Positions 7,804 to 16,196 are shown, numbered from the stretch's first letter. The stretch is DNA of 42,179 bases from an uncultured Lachnobacterium sp. (GCA_900546625.1 URDU01000025.1:1-42179); one strand, 5' to 3'. Notes: generated from the sequence alone by a model not told the origin. A program made the numbers and translations.

Positions 7804-8556
7804 TTAATCACTCAGCACCTTCAATGTGCTCAGATACTCCTTCTGCTGTGGCGTAATGCGATAGCTCTCACGCGCCTTTTGTATCGCCTTGTTGTGGCTC
7901 CAGCTATCCATGAACCTTTCCTGCAATATCGGCAGCACTGCATCATACTGCTTTGCAAGTGCCGTAGCGATATACCACGCCTTCATCATGTTTACATAAT
8001 ACTCCTTGGAACGGATTTTTGCCACATCTAAAGCGTATTTTATATCAAAATCCTCATCGAGATATAAGCGCATCAAAGTGCCAATGCCATATCTGACAGT
8101 GTATGGTTTATCTGAATCCAGCCACTCATATACATGCAAGAGAAGGTCCTTTTTGTGCTTTTTGAACACAGCCGGTACGCCACTGTCGCAGGTCGCCCAG
8201 TTGTCTATGTATGGAAGGAATGCTTCCAGGTAAGCCAATGCCGTATCATAATCCTTCATCTGCATAATCAAAAACATATGCAGGTTATTTTCCTCATAGT
8301 AGTAATGTGGCAGACTGTTTAGAAACTTTTCCACATTGTCACAGTCATTTTCCTTTACCGTATTACAGACCCGTTTTTCACTTTTAACCGACAAAAAGAG
8401 CCTGCTGCCACGAGCAAGCTCCTTTGCGTACTTTCTAAGCACCGGGACTCTTATTCCTATTATGCGGTCTTTTTCAATATTTGGCATAAGCCTCGCATGA
8501 AATTCCCTGTAATTTTTATCCTGCAGCTCAAACAGATGCTCTAATTCTGCCAACAA
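7804..8556 (-). CDS. DNA alkylation repair enzyme, AlkD-like
   Basis: The 250-residue, probably all-helical protein belongs to the HEAT-like AlkD family, which excises alkylated purines. It begins with a helical pair (ELEHLFELQDKNYREFHARL), then IIGIRVPVLRKYAKEL, and carries the conserved central YIDNWATCDSG segment with a Trp and Asp where AlkD places its DNA-contacting residues; Arg/Tyr-rich helices follow. The chosen start is TTG at 8554-8556, 6 nt after GGAGGG; the start lies inside the last codons of bsh, a 16-nt overlap that implies translational coupling. Why a base-excision enzyme is coupled to bile acid hydrolysis is unknown; bile acids can cause DNA damage, so a joint stress role is possible. 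Confidence 0.85.
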   Translation of the reverse strand: MLAELEHLFELQDKNYREFHARLMPNIEKDRIIGIRVPVLRKYAKELARGSRLFLSVKSEKRVCNTVKENDCDNVEKFLNSLPHYYYEENNLHMFLIMQMKDYDTALAYLEAFLPYIDNWATCDSGVPAVFKKHKKDLLLHVYEWLDSDKPYTVRYGIGTLMRLYLDEDFDIKYALDVAKIRSKEYYVNMMKAWYIATALAKQYDAVLPILQERFMDSWSHNKAIQKARESYRITPQQKEYLSTLKVLSD

Positions 8557-9548
8557 ATCTTTCCCTCCGTAATAACAGGATATCTGATAAGCAGCTTCTC
8601 ATCAAGATTTTCCCTGTTCATGTCTACCGCTGTGATCTGGCTATTGTCATATGTGGTGTAATAATAGATGCCCTTGTCGCAGTTGCAGCATGATGTGTAG
8701 AGCGTAATCTCATATTTGCCCTCTGTCACCTCGCACAGGCCTCTCTGCTGGTCTACAGCGCCTAATATGTGGAAGAACTGGCTCACACTCGCATTCTCAC
8801 TATCATCCGATTTGGAGTTTTGCTTTGTGAATGCCACACGTACAAAGCGTGACTGTGATGATAAATCTCCCGGCAGTCCCAGACCTCCCATTCCGCGGCT
8901 ATATGCACTAAGCTCCACTCCCGGTGCAAATGTATTTTCAGGCTGCTTTGTGGATAAGCCTCTATAATTATTGAGTGCTGCCATCTGATATGGGAATGGC
9001 GGATTGTTTGTGAGCACACCTACCGGATTGTCGTAAACATGCATACCGTCTGCCATCGACTCCACCACAATGCACTCATTTTTGTCGGCTATAATCCAGT
9101 GTAGCTGTGCAACCGGAAGCTGACTGCTAAATGGTGTATCTACCAGTAAAATACGATTTAATTTTTCCTTTGCATCCGCTACCGTAGCGCATAGTGACAA
9201 TATCCACGGTACAAACTCAAACTGTGCCACCTTTGTCTTTGCGATGCCGCATGTGCCATTCTCGCATGAGCTGTTTTCGTCTGCTGCCGCATACGCTGCA
9301 TTTCCCACGAAATTCAGTCCTGCCATACCGAGTCCCTTTTCATTTATTGCATCATAGTAAAGAGGATAATCGCCTGCCACGTGTGCCATGCCAATGATTG
9401 CATAATGGTTTTCAAGCTTTCCCGCATGCCTGAAATCAAATACATAGTTTCGCGGTGTTACCGCAATCTCATCTCCATATGAAAATTCGTAATCGAGTGT
9501 TCTTCCAAAATAGAAATCCTTTGTTTTATAAGCTGCTGCTGTACACAT
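8541..9548 (-). CDS. bsh: choloylglycine hydrolase (bile salt hydrolase)
   Basis: This Ntn-type amidase cleaves the glycine or taurine from conjugated bile acids. After removal of Met1, Cys2 (MCTAAAYK) is the nucleophile. Other family positions are visible: R16 and D19 (FGRTLDYEF), N79 (GMAGLNF), N181/N182 (GVLTNNPPF) and R234 (SSQSRFVRVAF), together with the YSRGMGGLGLPGDLSSQSR loop. The 335-residue length is near the usual 315-340, with a small insertion around residues 90-105. There is no signal peptide, so it acts in the cytoplasm. AAGGAGG precedes the ATG. It is first in an operon with alkD and a NUDIX gene. Penicillin V acylase activity is an alternative within this family, but the motif pattern favours bile salts. 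Confidence 0.9.
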   Translation of the reverse strand: MCTAAAYKTKDFYFGRTLDYEFSYGDEIAVTPRNYVFDFRHAGKLENHYAIIGMAHVAGDYPLYYDAINEKGLGMAGLNFVGNAAYAAADENSSCENGTCGIAKTKVAQFEFVPWILSLCATVADAKEKLNRILLVDTPFSSQLPVAQLHWIIADKNECIVVESMADGMHVYDNPVGVLTNNPPFPYQMAALNNYRGLSTKQPENTFAPGVELSAYSRGMGGLGLPGDLSSQSRFVRVAFTKQNSKSDDSENASVSQFFHILGAVDQQRGLCEVTEGKYEITLYTSCCNCDKGIYYYTTYDNSQITAVDMNRENLDEKLLIRYPVITEGKICWQN

Positions 9549-9606
9549 AATTATGACCTCCTTGTTATGCTGCCATACTTAATCAGTATCTCTTAAATTG
9601 TAGAAC

Positions 9607-9612
9607 ATTATA
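9607..9612 (-). promoter_or_regulatory. extended -10 promoter of the bsh operon
   Basis: On the minus strand the sequence TGTGGTATAAT contains a consensus -10 (TATAAT, at 9607-9612) preceded by TGTG, an extended -10. A poor -35 lies in the GACGCTTTTTTTACAG stretch upstream. It is placed about 60 nt before the bsh start. Confidence 0.5.
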
Positions 9613-9645
9613 CCACAATCCTGTAAAAAAAGCGTCTCCTGCTAT

Positions 9646-11091
9646 TTATTTTAATATAACCTTCTCCTGATTTGTTTTATAATATATAGCTCGCGATACT
9701 TTGTCCTTTATTAAATACCCATTTTTTTCCAGATTTCCCAACATTTTTTTCCTTAGGTAAGAAGAATCACTAACTCCCAGATATTCTGCAATTTCAGAAA
9801 CCCTATGCGCCTTAAAATAACAAAATGATAATATTTTTTCATCATACTCTGTACCATTTTTAACAGGCATAAATGTCACTGCCGGTGCACTGTCATTATC
9901 ATTAATGCCGTCTTCGTATGTCAAATCCGGAAGTACCAATGTAAAATGATCCGATGATGAATATATATATGGCTGATGTTTTTTATCAGCAGATGCATAC
10001 TCCTCTGCTATTTTATCGAAACCTGTACCGGCGGCCTCCATAACATTACATGCGACCAGAACTCCTGCTATCAGCTCATTTCTGCGCTTTGAAATTATTC
10101 CCGACAAATCATAGGTTTTTCCCAATTTTTCACCCCTGTAAAAGCCCCCGGGTGATGATATTTCCAATCTGTCTTTAAATATATCTATCTGTATTTGTGT
10201 GCCATCCAGATAATAGTCTCTGTGTGCAACTGCATTTACGATTCCCTCAAATAAAGCTCTTTGCGGGTAGGAGTCTATATTGATTCTCTTATCATTGAGC
10301 TTGATTATTCCATGATTCATCCTCTGATTTACGAATTCTACCATATATTCAATAGTATCAATTATATTACCTGCAAAACGATTAATAGTAACTATTCTCT
10401 CGCTTCCCTTATTTATTCCGGAAAAAACAGAGCACTGTACCTTTGTTTTATCTCCTTTATAACCGTCCAAAAACAATACTGCACCATTGAGCAGATATCC
10501 ACTCTCATTTACAAATCCTAACGATCTTAACAGCTTTTCATTAAGTTCTTTTCCATTATTATGTCTGGAATAAAAATCCTTTAATTTTGATATTTTATCC
10601 GGATCATATTTTATATCTGACTCCAAAACATCATACTGTGTTTTTTTACTCCTAACGCTCATTTCAATAATCTCTTCATATGTTGCGCCATTCGTAAATC
10701 CATCTCTTCTCATGAAAATTGAAGGTATATTTTGATATTTCAAAATAACAGGCTTTATATCCGATTCCTTTACACTAATCCGAATTACAAACCGTTCATT
10801 TTTATTTGCCTCATATCTTATAAATGATATATTCATTTGCGGTCTGGGTGTCAAATGTTCATTAACCTGATTATTAAAATAATTTCTCTCGTTATCAGCA
10901 GCTTTTCTATCAAATCCAACCAATTGATTTGTCTTATCCTTTACTCCTATATAAAATTCACCACCCGAAGCGTTCGCAAATCCGGCTATCGTTTTCAGCC
11001 ACCCCACCACATCATCTCTGTTCAAAACGGCTTTGCACTCAAATCTATCATTTTCTAATTGTATATTATCAACGATTTCTTCCAGATACAT
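9646..11091 (-). CDS. AlbA_2/Schlafen-like ATP-binding regulator (COG2865)
   Basis: The 481-residue protein has three parts. The N-terminal AlbA_2 (Schlafen-AAA-like) domain, about 12-125, shows E.KAVLNRDDVVGWLKTIAGFANASGG and YIGVKDKTNQLVGFD. The middle region has a GHKL-type ATP-binding fold, with NAVAHRDYYLDG as the Asn box and the SPGGF and AAGTGFDKI Gly motifs. The C-terminal winged helix (about 430-470) contains HRVSEIAEYLGVSDSSYLRKKML. This architecture is common in bacteria and is annotated as a putative transcriptional regulator; roles in defence and stress have been proposed for relatives. AAGGAG stands 6 nt before the ATG. Its promoter is covered by tandem repeats, which suggests autoregulation through the winged helix. 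Confidence 0.85.
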   Translation of the reverse strand: MYLEEIVDNIQLENDRFECKAVLNRDDVVGWLKTIAGFANASGGEFYIGVKDKTNQLVGFDRKAADNERNYFNNQVNEHLTPRPQMNISFIRYEANKNERFVIRISVKESDIKPVILKYQNIPSIFMRRDGFTNGATYEEIIEMSVRSKKTQYDVLESDIKYDPDKISKLKDFYSRHNNGKELNEKLLRSLGFVNESGYLLNGAVLFLDGYKGDKTKVQCSVFSGINKGSERIVTINRFAGNIIDTIEYMVEFVNQRMNHGIIKLNDKRINIDSYPQRALFEGIVNAVAHRDYYLDGTQIQIDIFKDRLEISSPGGFYRGEKLGKTYDLSGIISKRRNELIAGVLVACNVMEAAGTGFDKIAEEYASADKKHQPYIYSSSDHFTLVLPDLTYEDGINDNDSAPAVTFMPVKNGTEYDEKILSFCYFKAHRVSEIAEYLGVSDSSYLRKKMLGNLEKNGYLIKDKVSRAIYYKTNQEKVILK

Positions 11092-11132
11092 ATTTTTCTC
11101 CTTATCAATCCTAACAACTTTGAACTATTTCA

Positions 11133-11161
11133 ATATTACTTCAAAGTTACTTCAAAGTCAA
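11133..11161 (-). promoter_or_regulatory. sigma-A promoter of the AlbA_2-family gene
   Basis: Minus strand -35 TTGACT (11156-11161) and -10 TAATAT (11133-11138) are separated by exactly 17 bp, about 45 nt upstream of the start at 11091. Both boxes are embedded in the ACTTCAAAGT repeats. Confidence 0.75.
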
Positions 11162-11180
11162 CTTCAAAGTCACTTCAAAC
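11138..11180. repeat. four phased ACTTCAAAGT operator repeats
   Basis: ACTTCAAAGT occurs at 11138, 11149 and 11161, and ACTTCAAAC at 11172. The spacing of 11, 12 and 11 bp places all copies on one face of the helix. They span the -35 and spacer of the promoter at 11133-11161, as expected of a repressor that binds cooperatively. Confidence 0.75.
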
Positions 11181-11205
11181 AAATTCAATGTTTATTGAAG
11201 TATTT

Positions 11206-11243
11206 GAACAAAAAACAGCAGCCGGTCTGATATCCGGTTGCTG
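11206..11243 (-). terminator. intrinsic terminator after the chorismate mutase-shikimate kinase gene
   Basis: CAGCAGCCGG (11216-11225) pairs with CCGGTTGCTG (11234-11243), 8-nt loop. Read on the minus strand the stem is followed by TTTTTTG, 28 nt beyond the stop of the gene ending at 11272. Confidence 0.8.
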
Positions 11244-11271
11244 CCTTAATAAGTGCTGTGTTATTCCTGTA

Positions 11272-12075
11272 TTATGCCTGTTTATTGTCCTGCTCATTAT
11301 CAAGTGCGATAAGCTTTGCAATGATTTCCTCGCATATCTGTGTGACATTCTTGCCATCTGTAGCAACTGTTACATCTGCCACTGCCTCATAGCGCTCCTT
11401 TCGCTTTTCCATAAGGCTGCTGATATACTCAACATTCATGTTGCCATTTAGTATCGGGCGCTCGTCACTGTCCTTTACTCGCTCGTAGATAGTCTCAGGC
11501 TTTGCTGTAAGAAGAACTACACGGCCGTTTTTCTTCATATGGTCTGAATTCTCCTCTCTCATGACAACACCACCACCGCAGGAAACGATAGTCTGCTTTC
11601 TCTTCTGAAGCTCTATAAGTGTGTTGCTCTCTAAGTTTCTGAAATATGCCTCACCGAACTCATCGAATATTTCTGAGATTGACATGCCACGATTCTCAAC
11701 AATCATCTGATCCATCTCAACACGGTCCATCTCAAGCTTATCCTTTAATTCTCCTGCTACAGTGCTCTTTCCGGCACCCATGAAACCGATCAGGAAGATA
11801 TTGTAATCAAAGAGGCTCTTAGCCTGGATACGGCGGCTGTTCTTCATGATATATTTGAAAATATCAAGTATCTCTTCCTCAAATTCATTGTCGCCAAGCT
11901 TTGCCGCAAGTGCATCTGTCTGCTTTTTCTCCTGCTCCGGCTGTAGGATTGGGATTCCTGTTGCCTTCTTGTATGATATAATCTCCTGAATGTGTGACAT
12001 TCTGACTGCAAGCTGCTCTATTATTATATCGTCACATTCCCCAATCTTTGCGCGGATTTCCTCGATTTTGTCCAT
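11272..12075 (-). CDS. aroK: chorismate mutase-shikimate kinase fusion
   Basis: The 267-residue protein has two enzymes. Residues 1 to about 90 form an AroQ-type chorismate mutase helix set (IEEIRAKIGECDDIIIEQLAVR, then ISYKK, LQPEQEKK). Residues about 95-255 form shikimate kinase with Walker A GFMGAGKST, the D/R substrate residues in VEMDQMI and YFRNLE, and the SCGGGVV loop. Shikimate kinase phosphorylates shikimate at the 3-OH; chorismate mutase makes prephenate two steps later. It has its own promoter and terminator, so it is not simply part of the TRAP operon, but it lies in a block of shikimate-handling genes. This would feed imported shikimate into aromatic amino acid synthesis. The AAGGAG before the ATG is clear. 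Confidence 0.9.
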   Translation of the reverse strand: MDKIEEIRAKIGECDDIIIEQLAVRMSHIQEIISYKKATGIPILQPEQEKKQTDALAAKLGDNEFEEEILDIFKYIMKNSRRIQAKSLFDYNIFLIGFMGAGKSTVAGELKDKLEMDRVEMDQMIVENRGMSISEIFDEFGEAYFRNLESNTLIELQKRKQTIVSCGGGVVMREENSDHMKKNGRVVLLTAKPETIYERVKDSDERPILNGNMNVEYISSLMEKRKERYEAVADVTVATDGKNVTQICEEIIAKLIALDNEQDNKQA

Positions 12076-12208
12076 GGTGTGTCTCCTTACTTATGTGTGG
12101 TTTTCATATTGGATTTTGTTATTTAAGCGAAATATCGTCAAATTATATTTATCATAACTTCATATTATAGTATTTCGCATTTTTGATAACCACAAATTTC
12201 TTAGTCAT

Positions 12209-12237
12209 AGTATAACAAGACTTTACCAATTTATCAA
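12209..12237 (-). promoter_or_regulatory. promoter of the chorismate mutase-shikimate kinase gene
   Basis: Minus strand -35 TTGATA (12232-12237) and -10 TATACT (12209-12214), 17-bp spacer, leaving a leader of about 125 nt. TTTTGATAACCACAAA on the plus strand at 12181-12196 lies just downstream and resembles TTTGATA motifs at other promoters of the locus. Confidence 0.65.
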
Positions 12238-12263
12238 GCAAAATATTTTAATGCTTTAAAGTG

Positions 12264-13367
12264 TTATTGTGTCAGATATGCATCCACAATATCAGACGAC
12301 ACATTTTTTTCAATCGACTCATATATCGGCTGGCACTCCTTGCGAATCTGCTCATGCACTTCATCGCTTAAAGTGATGATTTGTGTGCCGCTATCCTCGA
12401 TTGTCTTTATCTTTGAGGCAATTCGCTCGTCAGACTGCTCTCTGGCATACTGTTTCGCTGTCTCGGCTGCCTCACGGATAATCTGCTGCTGCTCATCTGT
12501 CAGGCCTTTCATGAACTCCTCGCTTACTATAAGCGATATCAGATGTGGCAGATGATTTGTCTCCACTACATAATCCTGCTGCTCGTAGAGCTTATTGGAT
12601 ACGATTACCTCGTATGGGTTTTCCTGCGCATCTATGGTGCCCTGCTGTAAGCCGATATACACCTCCGAGAAAGTCATAGGTGTCGGGCTTGCTCCTAGCG
12701 CCTTCCAGTATGACATATGGTAAGAGTTTTCCATGGTACGGATTTTCTGCCCCTTAAAATCAGCAAGGCTTTCTATCTTTTTGTTTGTTGTAATGACACG
12801 GAAGCCCTGGTCTGCATATCCCAAAAGCTCGTAGCCGCCGTCATTGTAGACCTGCTGCATGAGCTTCATAAACTTTGGATTGTCCACATGCTCACGCACC
12901 TCATCAATGCTGTCAAAGAGTGCCGGCATATCAAATACTGCAGTATCCTTCATGAAAGTTACCTGCGGCGCAGTGTTCTGCACTACAAAAGGTATATCTC
13001 CATCCTTGCATGACTCGAGAAGCTCTCTGTCTCCACCCAGTACACTGTTTGGATACACACTGATTTTCATTTTGCCATCGCTTAATCTGTCCACTTCATC
13101 GGCAAATTTCTCTGCATATATCTGTGTCACAGTGTCCTCAGGACTTGAGCTGCCGAGAGGCCATGCGTAGCGCTGTACCCCGGCATCCTTAGCTGCGGCC
13201 TGCGAGCCTTCACCAGCAGAGCCTCCGCACGCGGCAAGTCCTGCTGTAAGCGAAAGTATCATCATGACGGTTGCTGCTCTTCGCCACAATCTATATTTGC
13301 TATACGATTTACGCGGTTTATTATATTTACCAGCTTTTTTACATAAAAACAAGCCAAATCTACTCAT
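12264..13367 (-). CDS. dctP: TRAP transporter substrate-binding lipoprotein, DctP family
   Basis: This extracytoplasmic solute receptor delivers a carboxylate to the DctQM permease. From ATG 13367 (GGAG 6-7 nt upstream, preferred over a TTG four codons earlier) the protein has 367 residues. A basic N-terminus, a hydrophobic stretch (AATVMMILSLTAGLAAC) and lipobox LAAC mark a lipoprotein anchored by cysteine. The DctP pattern follows: FADEVDRLSDGKMKISVYPNSVLGGDRELLE, then GQKIRTMEN with the Arg that usually binds the substrate carboxylate, and EVYIGLQQGTIDAQENP. It is the last gene of dctQ-dctM-dctP. The substrate is not readable; the position beside aroD/aroE suggests shikimate, quinate or a related ring acid. 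Confidence 0.9.
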   Translation of the reverse strand: MSRFGLFLCKKAGKYNKPRKSYSKYRLWRRAATVMMILSLTAGLAACGGSAGEGSQAAAKDAGVQRYAWPLGSSSPEDTVTQIYAEKFADEVDRLSDGKMKISVYPNSVLGGDRELLESCKDGDIPFVVQNTAPQVTFMKDTAVFDMPALFDSIDEVREHVDNPKFMKLMQQVYNDGGYELLGYADQGFRVITTNKKIESLADFKGQKIRTMENSYHMSYWKALGASPTPMTFSEVYIGLQQGTIDAQENPYEVIVSNKLYEQQDYVVETNHLPHLISLIVSEEFMKGLTDEQQQIIREAAETAKQYAREQSDERIASKIKTIEDSGTQIITLSDEVHEQIRKECQPIYESIEKNVSSDIVDAYLTQ

Positions 13368-13470
13368 ATTTTTCTCCAATTACAACTGTGTGCCTAAATG
13401 TCCTACAATCATCATTAAATCTGCTTATACCTGTTATTACATATTTCTGTACCGAATAGTTACTATTTCT

Positions 13471-14760
13471 CTATAATAAGCACAGACTGATTGCCGGAAT
13501 AAATGTAAGCAGCAGAAGTGCCAGCAGGAAATATCCTATCATAGGCGCTGCCTTCTTTGCTATCCGCATGACCGGAACATCCGTCAGTGAGCTTGCCACA
13601 AACAGGTTCACTCCTATAGGCGGTGTGACAAATCCGATTGCAAGGTTTACGATCATGACCACACCGAAATGGATCGGGTTCATTCCGATGCTCTGCACGA
13701 TTGGAAGCAGAATCGGACTTAAGATAAGGATAGCCGGTGTGGTATCCATGACCATTCCCACAATAAGCAGGAAAATGTTTATCACGATAAGAAGCACTAT
13801 CTCATTTGTGAAATGTGCGAGTATCCATGCACTGACTGTCTGTGGCACCTGCATGAGTGTGAGTACACGTGAAAACGCAGTCGATGCGGCAAGGATAAAC
13901 AGTATAGGTGCATATGTCTTCATTGCCTCTACCATGATGCCCCATATCTCTTTTACCTTTATGGATTTGTAAATAAAAAGACTTACAAAAAGCGCATAAA
14001 ATACCGAAATCACCGCAGCCTCTGTAGGCGAAGCTATACCGGCATAAATACATCCAAGCACTATAACCGGGCTCAAAAGCGCCCATATACTGTCCTTCAA
14101 TATGCTAAAAAGCCCCTTGCTTCTAAGCTCTGAAACCTTTGCATTTATCATTTCCTTGTCCTCTCCATAGCGCTTGCAGTGATAATATGCATAAAACATG
14201 AGAAGCGCTCCTATCAAAAGTCCCGGAATGATTCCTGCCAGAAAGAGATCACTGACCGACTCACCGGTTGCCATCGCATACATGATAAAAGGTATGCTTG
14301 GCGGTATGATGACTCCGAGTCCTCCGGCAACCGCAACAATCGCCGTGGAGAAATCCTTTTTGTAGCCCAGCTCCATAAGAAGCGGAATGGTCATACTTCC
14401 GACAGCCGCAACAGTTGCAGGCGCAGAGCCGGAAATCGCTCCATAGAACAAACAGGTGATGATAACCGCACATGGGATTCCTGCGGTTCTTTTTCCTATA
14501 AAATACACAAAAATATCAAACAATTTTTGTGAGATTTTGCCGTGTGCCATGACGATTCCGGCAAGCACAAACATAGGCACCGCTAAAAGCGGGAAGCTGT
14601 CTATACCACCAAGCATAGAGCGGATAACATAGCTGGCACTGGCTGTAAAAGATGAGTCAAACGCGCCCGGCAGCACTGCCACTATTCCAAGGGAAATAGA
14701 TACCGGAATAGCAATGACCAGACATATCACAAACAATATAAAAACTACTACTGCTGACAT
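13471..14760 (-). CDS. dctM: TRAP transporter large permease, DctM family
   Basis: This is the channel subunit of a Na+-coupled TRAP carrier. The 429-residue protein starts at ATG 14760 after AGGAAAGGAAAACAG; a longer open frame to 14838 is inside dctQ and lacks a ribosome site. About a dozen hydrophobic segments run through it. DctM hallmarks include FPLLAVPMFVLAGIVM, SGSAPATVAAVGSMTIP, GGLGVIIPPSIPFIMYA and FVTPPIGVNLFV. The start overlaps the end of dctQ by 13 nt, so the permease subunits are translationally coupled. An 80-100 nt gap precedes dctP. Confidence 0.92.
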   Translation of the reverse strand: MSAVVVFILFVICLVIAIPVSISLGIVAVLPGAFDSSFTASASYVIRSMLGGIDSFPLLAVPMFVLAGIVMAHGKISQKLFDIFVYFIGKRTAGIPCAVIITCLFYGAISGSAPATVAAVGSMTIPLLMELGYKKDFSTAIVAVAGGLGVIIPPSIPFIMYAMATGESVSDLFLAGIIPGLLIGALLMFYAYYHCKRYGEDKEMINAKVSELRSKGLFSILKDSIWALLSPVIVLGCIYAGIASPTEAAVISVFYALFVSLFIYKSIKVKEIWGIMVEAMKTYAPILFILAASTAFSRVLTLMQVPQTVSAWILAHFTNEIVLLIVINIFLLIVGMVMDTTPAILILSPILLPIVQSIGMNPIHFGVVMIVNLAIGFVTPPIGVNLFVASSLTDVPVMRIAKKAAPMIGYFLLALLLLTFIPAISLCLL

Positions 14761-15248
14761 CTGTTTTCCTTTCCTAGAACTATCTTCCACTCGCCAAACC
14801 ATCTCTGTGCGATGCGGAAGGCTGTAATGATAAAGCACACAAACGGTGCGGCCTGCACATAGTACATAGGGATACCGCAGGCAGGACTTACCTGACCGCT
14901 TTCTATCGTATTTTTCAGATATATGAATGAATACGGTATCAGATATACGAAAAATACAAACTCAACTGTCAGATTTAATACCTTCCAGAGTGATTTTCCT
15001 CTCTTTGGAAAAAGCTGTATAAACTGGTCAATTTTAATAGATATGCATTTTCTGGTACAAAGGCTGACACTCAAGAAAGCCGACCATATGAAAAGATACC
15101 TGGTGATTTCCTCCGACCATGATAGAGACATGCCAAGGATGTATCTGGAAAACACCTGAACACCCATGATAAGCGTCATCGCAATCAGGAAAATGACCAT
15201 TAAAAATTCTTCAAGATATTCATCCAGATAGTGCAGTATTTTCTTCAT
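14748..15248 (-). CDS. dctQ: TRAP transporter small permease, DctQ family
   Basis: The 166-residue membrane protein has four hydrophobic spans (about 15-35, 50-68, 90-110, 128-148). It carries the DctQ pattern: FLMVIFLIAMTLIMGVQVFSR, then LSWSEEITRYLFIWSAFL and the positively charged loop with KIDQFIQLFPKRGK. It pairs with DctM to form the membrane complex. It is the first gene of the TRAP operon; GAAAGGGG precedes the ATG. The region upstream contains a spaced 11-bp inverted repeat that may be its operator. Confidence 0.9.
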   Translation of the reverse strand: MKKILHYLDEYLEEFLMVIFLIAMTLIMGVQVFSRYILGMSLSWSEEITRYLFIWSAFLSVSLCTRKCISIKIDQFIQLFPKRGKSLWKVLNLTVEFVFFVYLIPYSFIYLKNTIESGQVSPACGIPMYYVQAAPFVCFIITAFRIAQRWFGEWKIVLGKENRCQQ

Positions 15249-15264
15249 GAAATATCCCCTTTCC

Positions 15265-15325
15265 GTGAATAATTATACATATTATTTTAATTGAATTATT
15301 GTTGATTTTCCATGTAATTATTCAC
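15265..15325. promoter_or_regulatory. spaced inverted repeat upstream of the TRAP operon
   Basis: GTGAATAATTA at 15265-15275 and its exact reverse complement TAATTATTCAC at 15315-15325 are separated by 39 bp of AT-rich DNA, directly upstream of the dctQ ribosome binding site. Perfect 11-bp arms suggest a pair of half-sites for a dimeric or looping regulator. An RNA stem is also possible. Confidence 0.45.
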
Positions 15326-15356
15326 ATTTTTTTATTACCATTTGTTATTATCTTTA

Positions 15357-15404
15357 AAAATGGCGTCACAGCACCTAGTTTACAGATGCCGAGGCGCCAT
15401 TTTA
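15357..15404 (-). terminator. terminator of the aroE-MFS-aroD operon
   Basis: AAAATGGCG (15357-15365) and CGCCATTTT (15395-15403) form the base of a hairpin 31 nt after the aroD stop; T-rich sequence follows on the minus strand. Confidence 0.7.
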
Positions 15405-15434
15405 TTTTATCGCACGATTTTATACAAGCTTTTC

Positions 15435-16196
15435 TTACATGCTCTTATGAAGTAATCCAAGTACCGTAGACAGATCCTCTACTCCCATCTGTCCGGGTGC
15501 AGAAGCTTTCTTTGCGGCACCGAATGTCATTGAAGATCCGAATACCTCACCGCAAAGACGGCTTATAACACCTGTGCCTGCCATTGACATTGTGATGATT
15601 GGTCTGTCAGCGTAGTCTGTAACCATTTCCTCTGTAGCAGCAAGAAGTGTGAGTACGTCACGCTTATTCTGTGGCATAACTGCAATCTTAGGGATATCAG
15701 CTCCCATATCCTGCATCTTGCGAAGTCTGTAAACGATATCAGACTGTGCAGGAGTCTTGAAGAAGTCATGGTTTGAAGCGATAACTCTTGCACCTGCAGC
15801 ATGTACACCATCGATGATTTTCTTTACAATCTCATCGCCTGTGAAAATCTCTACATCCACAAAATCAACGTACCCTGTCTGTGCAGCCTTGATGTTAAGC
15901 CTGGCATAAGCCTCAGGCTCGATTGCTTTCTCTCCGCCCTCTTTTGAAGTACGGAATGTCATAAGGATTGGAATATTTCCAAGAGCATCACGAAGCTCCT
16001 TTAATACCTCCTCAACCTTGTCAAACTCGAATACATTCTCGAACCAGTCAACACGCCACTCAACCATATCAACAGGGATAGAGTCAAATGTCTTTGCCTC
16101 TGCGATGATGTCGTCTTTTGTAACGCCTACGATAGGAACGATGATTTTTGGTGCGCCTGCACCGATCTCAATATCTCTTACCTTAATGGTGTTCAT
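15435..16196 (-). CDS. aroD: 3-dehydroquinate dehydratase, type I
   Basis: This enzyme interconverts 3-dehydroquinate and 3-dehydroshikimate through a Schiff base. The 253-residue length is standard for the type I class. Catalytic residues fall at the familiar positions: E46/R48 (VEWRVDW), R82 (MTFRTSKEGG), H143 (ASNHDFF) and K170 (KIAVMP). The C-terminal SMAGTGVISRLCGEVFGSS and APGQ motifs bind substrate. It is the third gene of an operon with a ydiB-like dehydrogenase and an MFS transporter (gaps of about 60 nt). In that company it probably works catabolically, turning dehydroquinate from quinate into dehydroshikimate, as well as or instead of in biosynthesis. Confidence 0.95.
   Translation of the reverse strand: MNTIKVRDIEIGAGAPKIIVPIVGVTKDDIIAEAKTFDSIPVDMVEWRVDWFENVFEFDKVEEVLKELRDALGNIPILMTFRTSKEGGEKAIEPEAYARLNIKAAQTGYVDFVDVEIFTGDEIVKKIIDGVHAAGARVIASNHDFFKTPAQSDIVYRLRKMQDMGADIPKIAVMPQNKRDVLTLLAATEEMVTDYADRPIITMSMAGTGVISRLCGEVFGSSMTFGAAKKASAPGQMGVEDLSTVLGLLHKSM

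Noticed and set aside
11138..11180. Short regularly spaced repeats as a CRISPR array
   Set aside because: Units of about 11 bp without unique spacers of 30 bp or more; they coincide with a promoter, so an operator array fits better.
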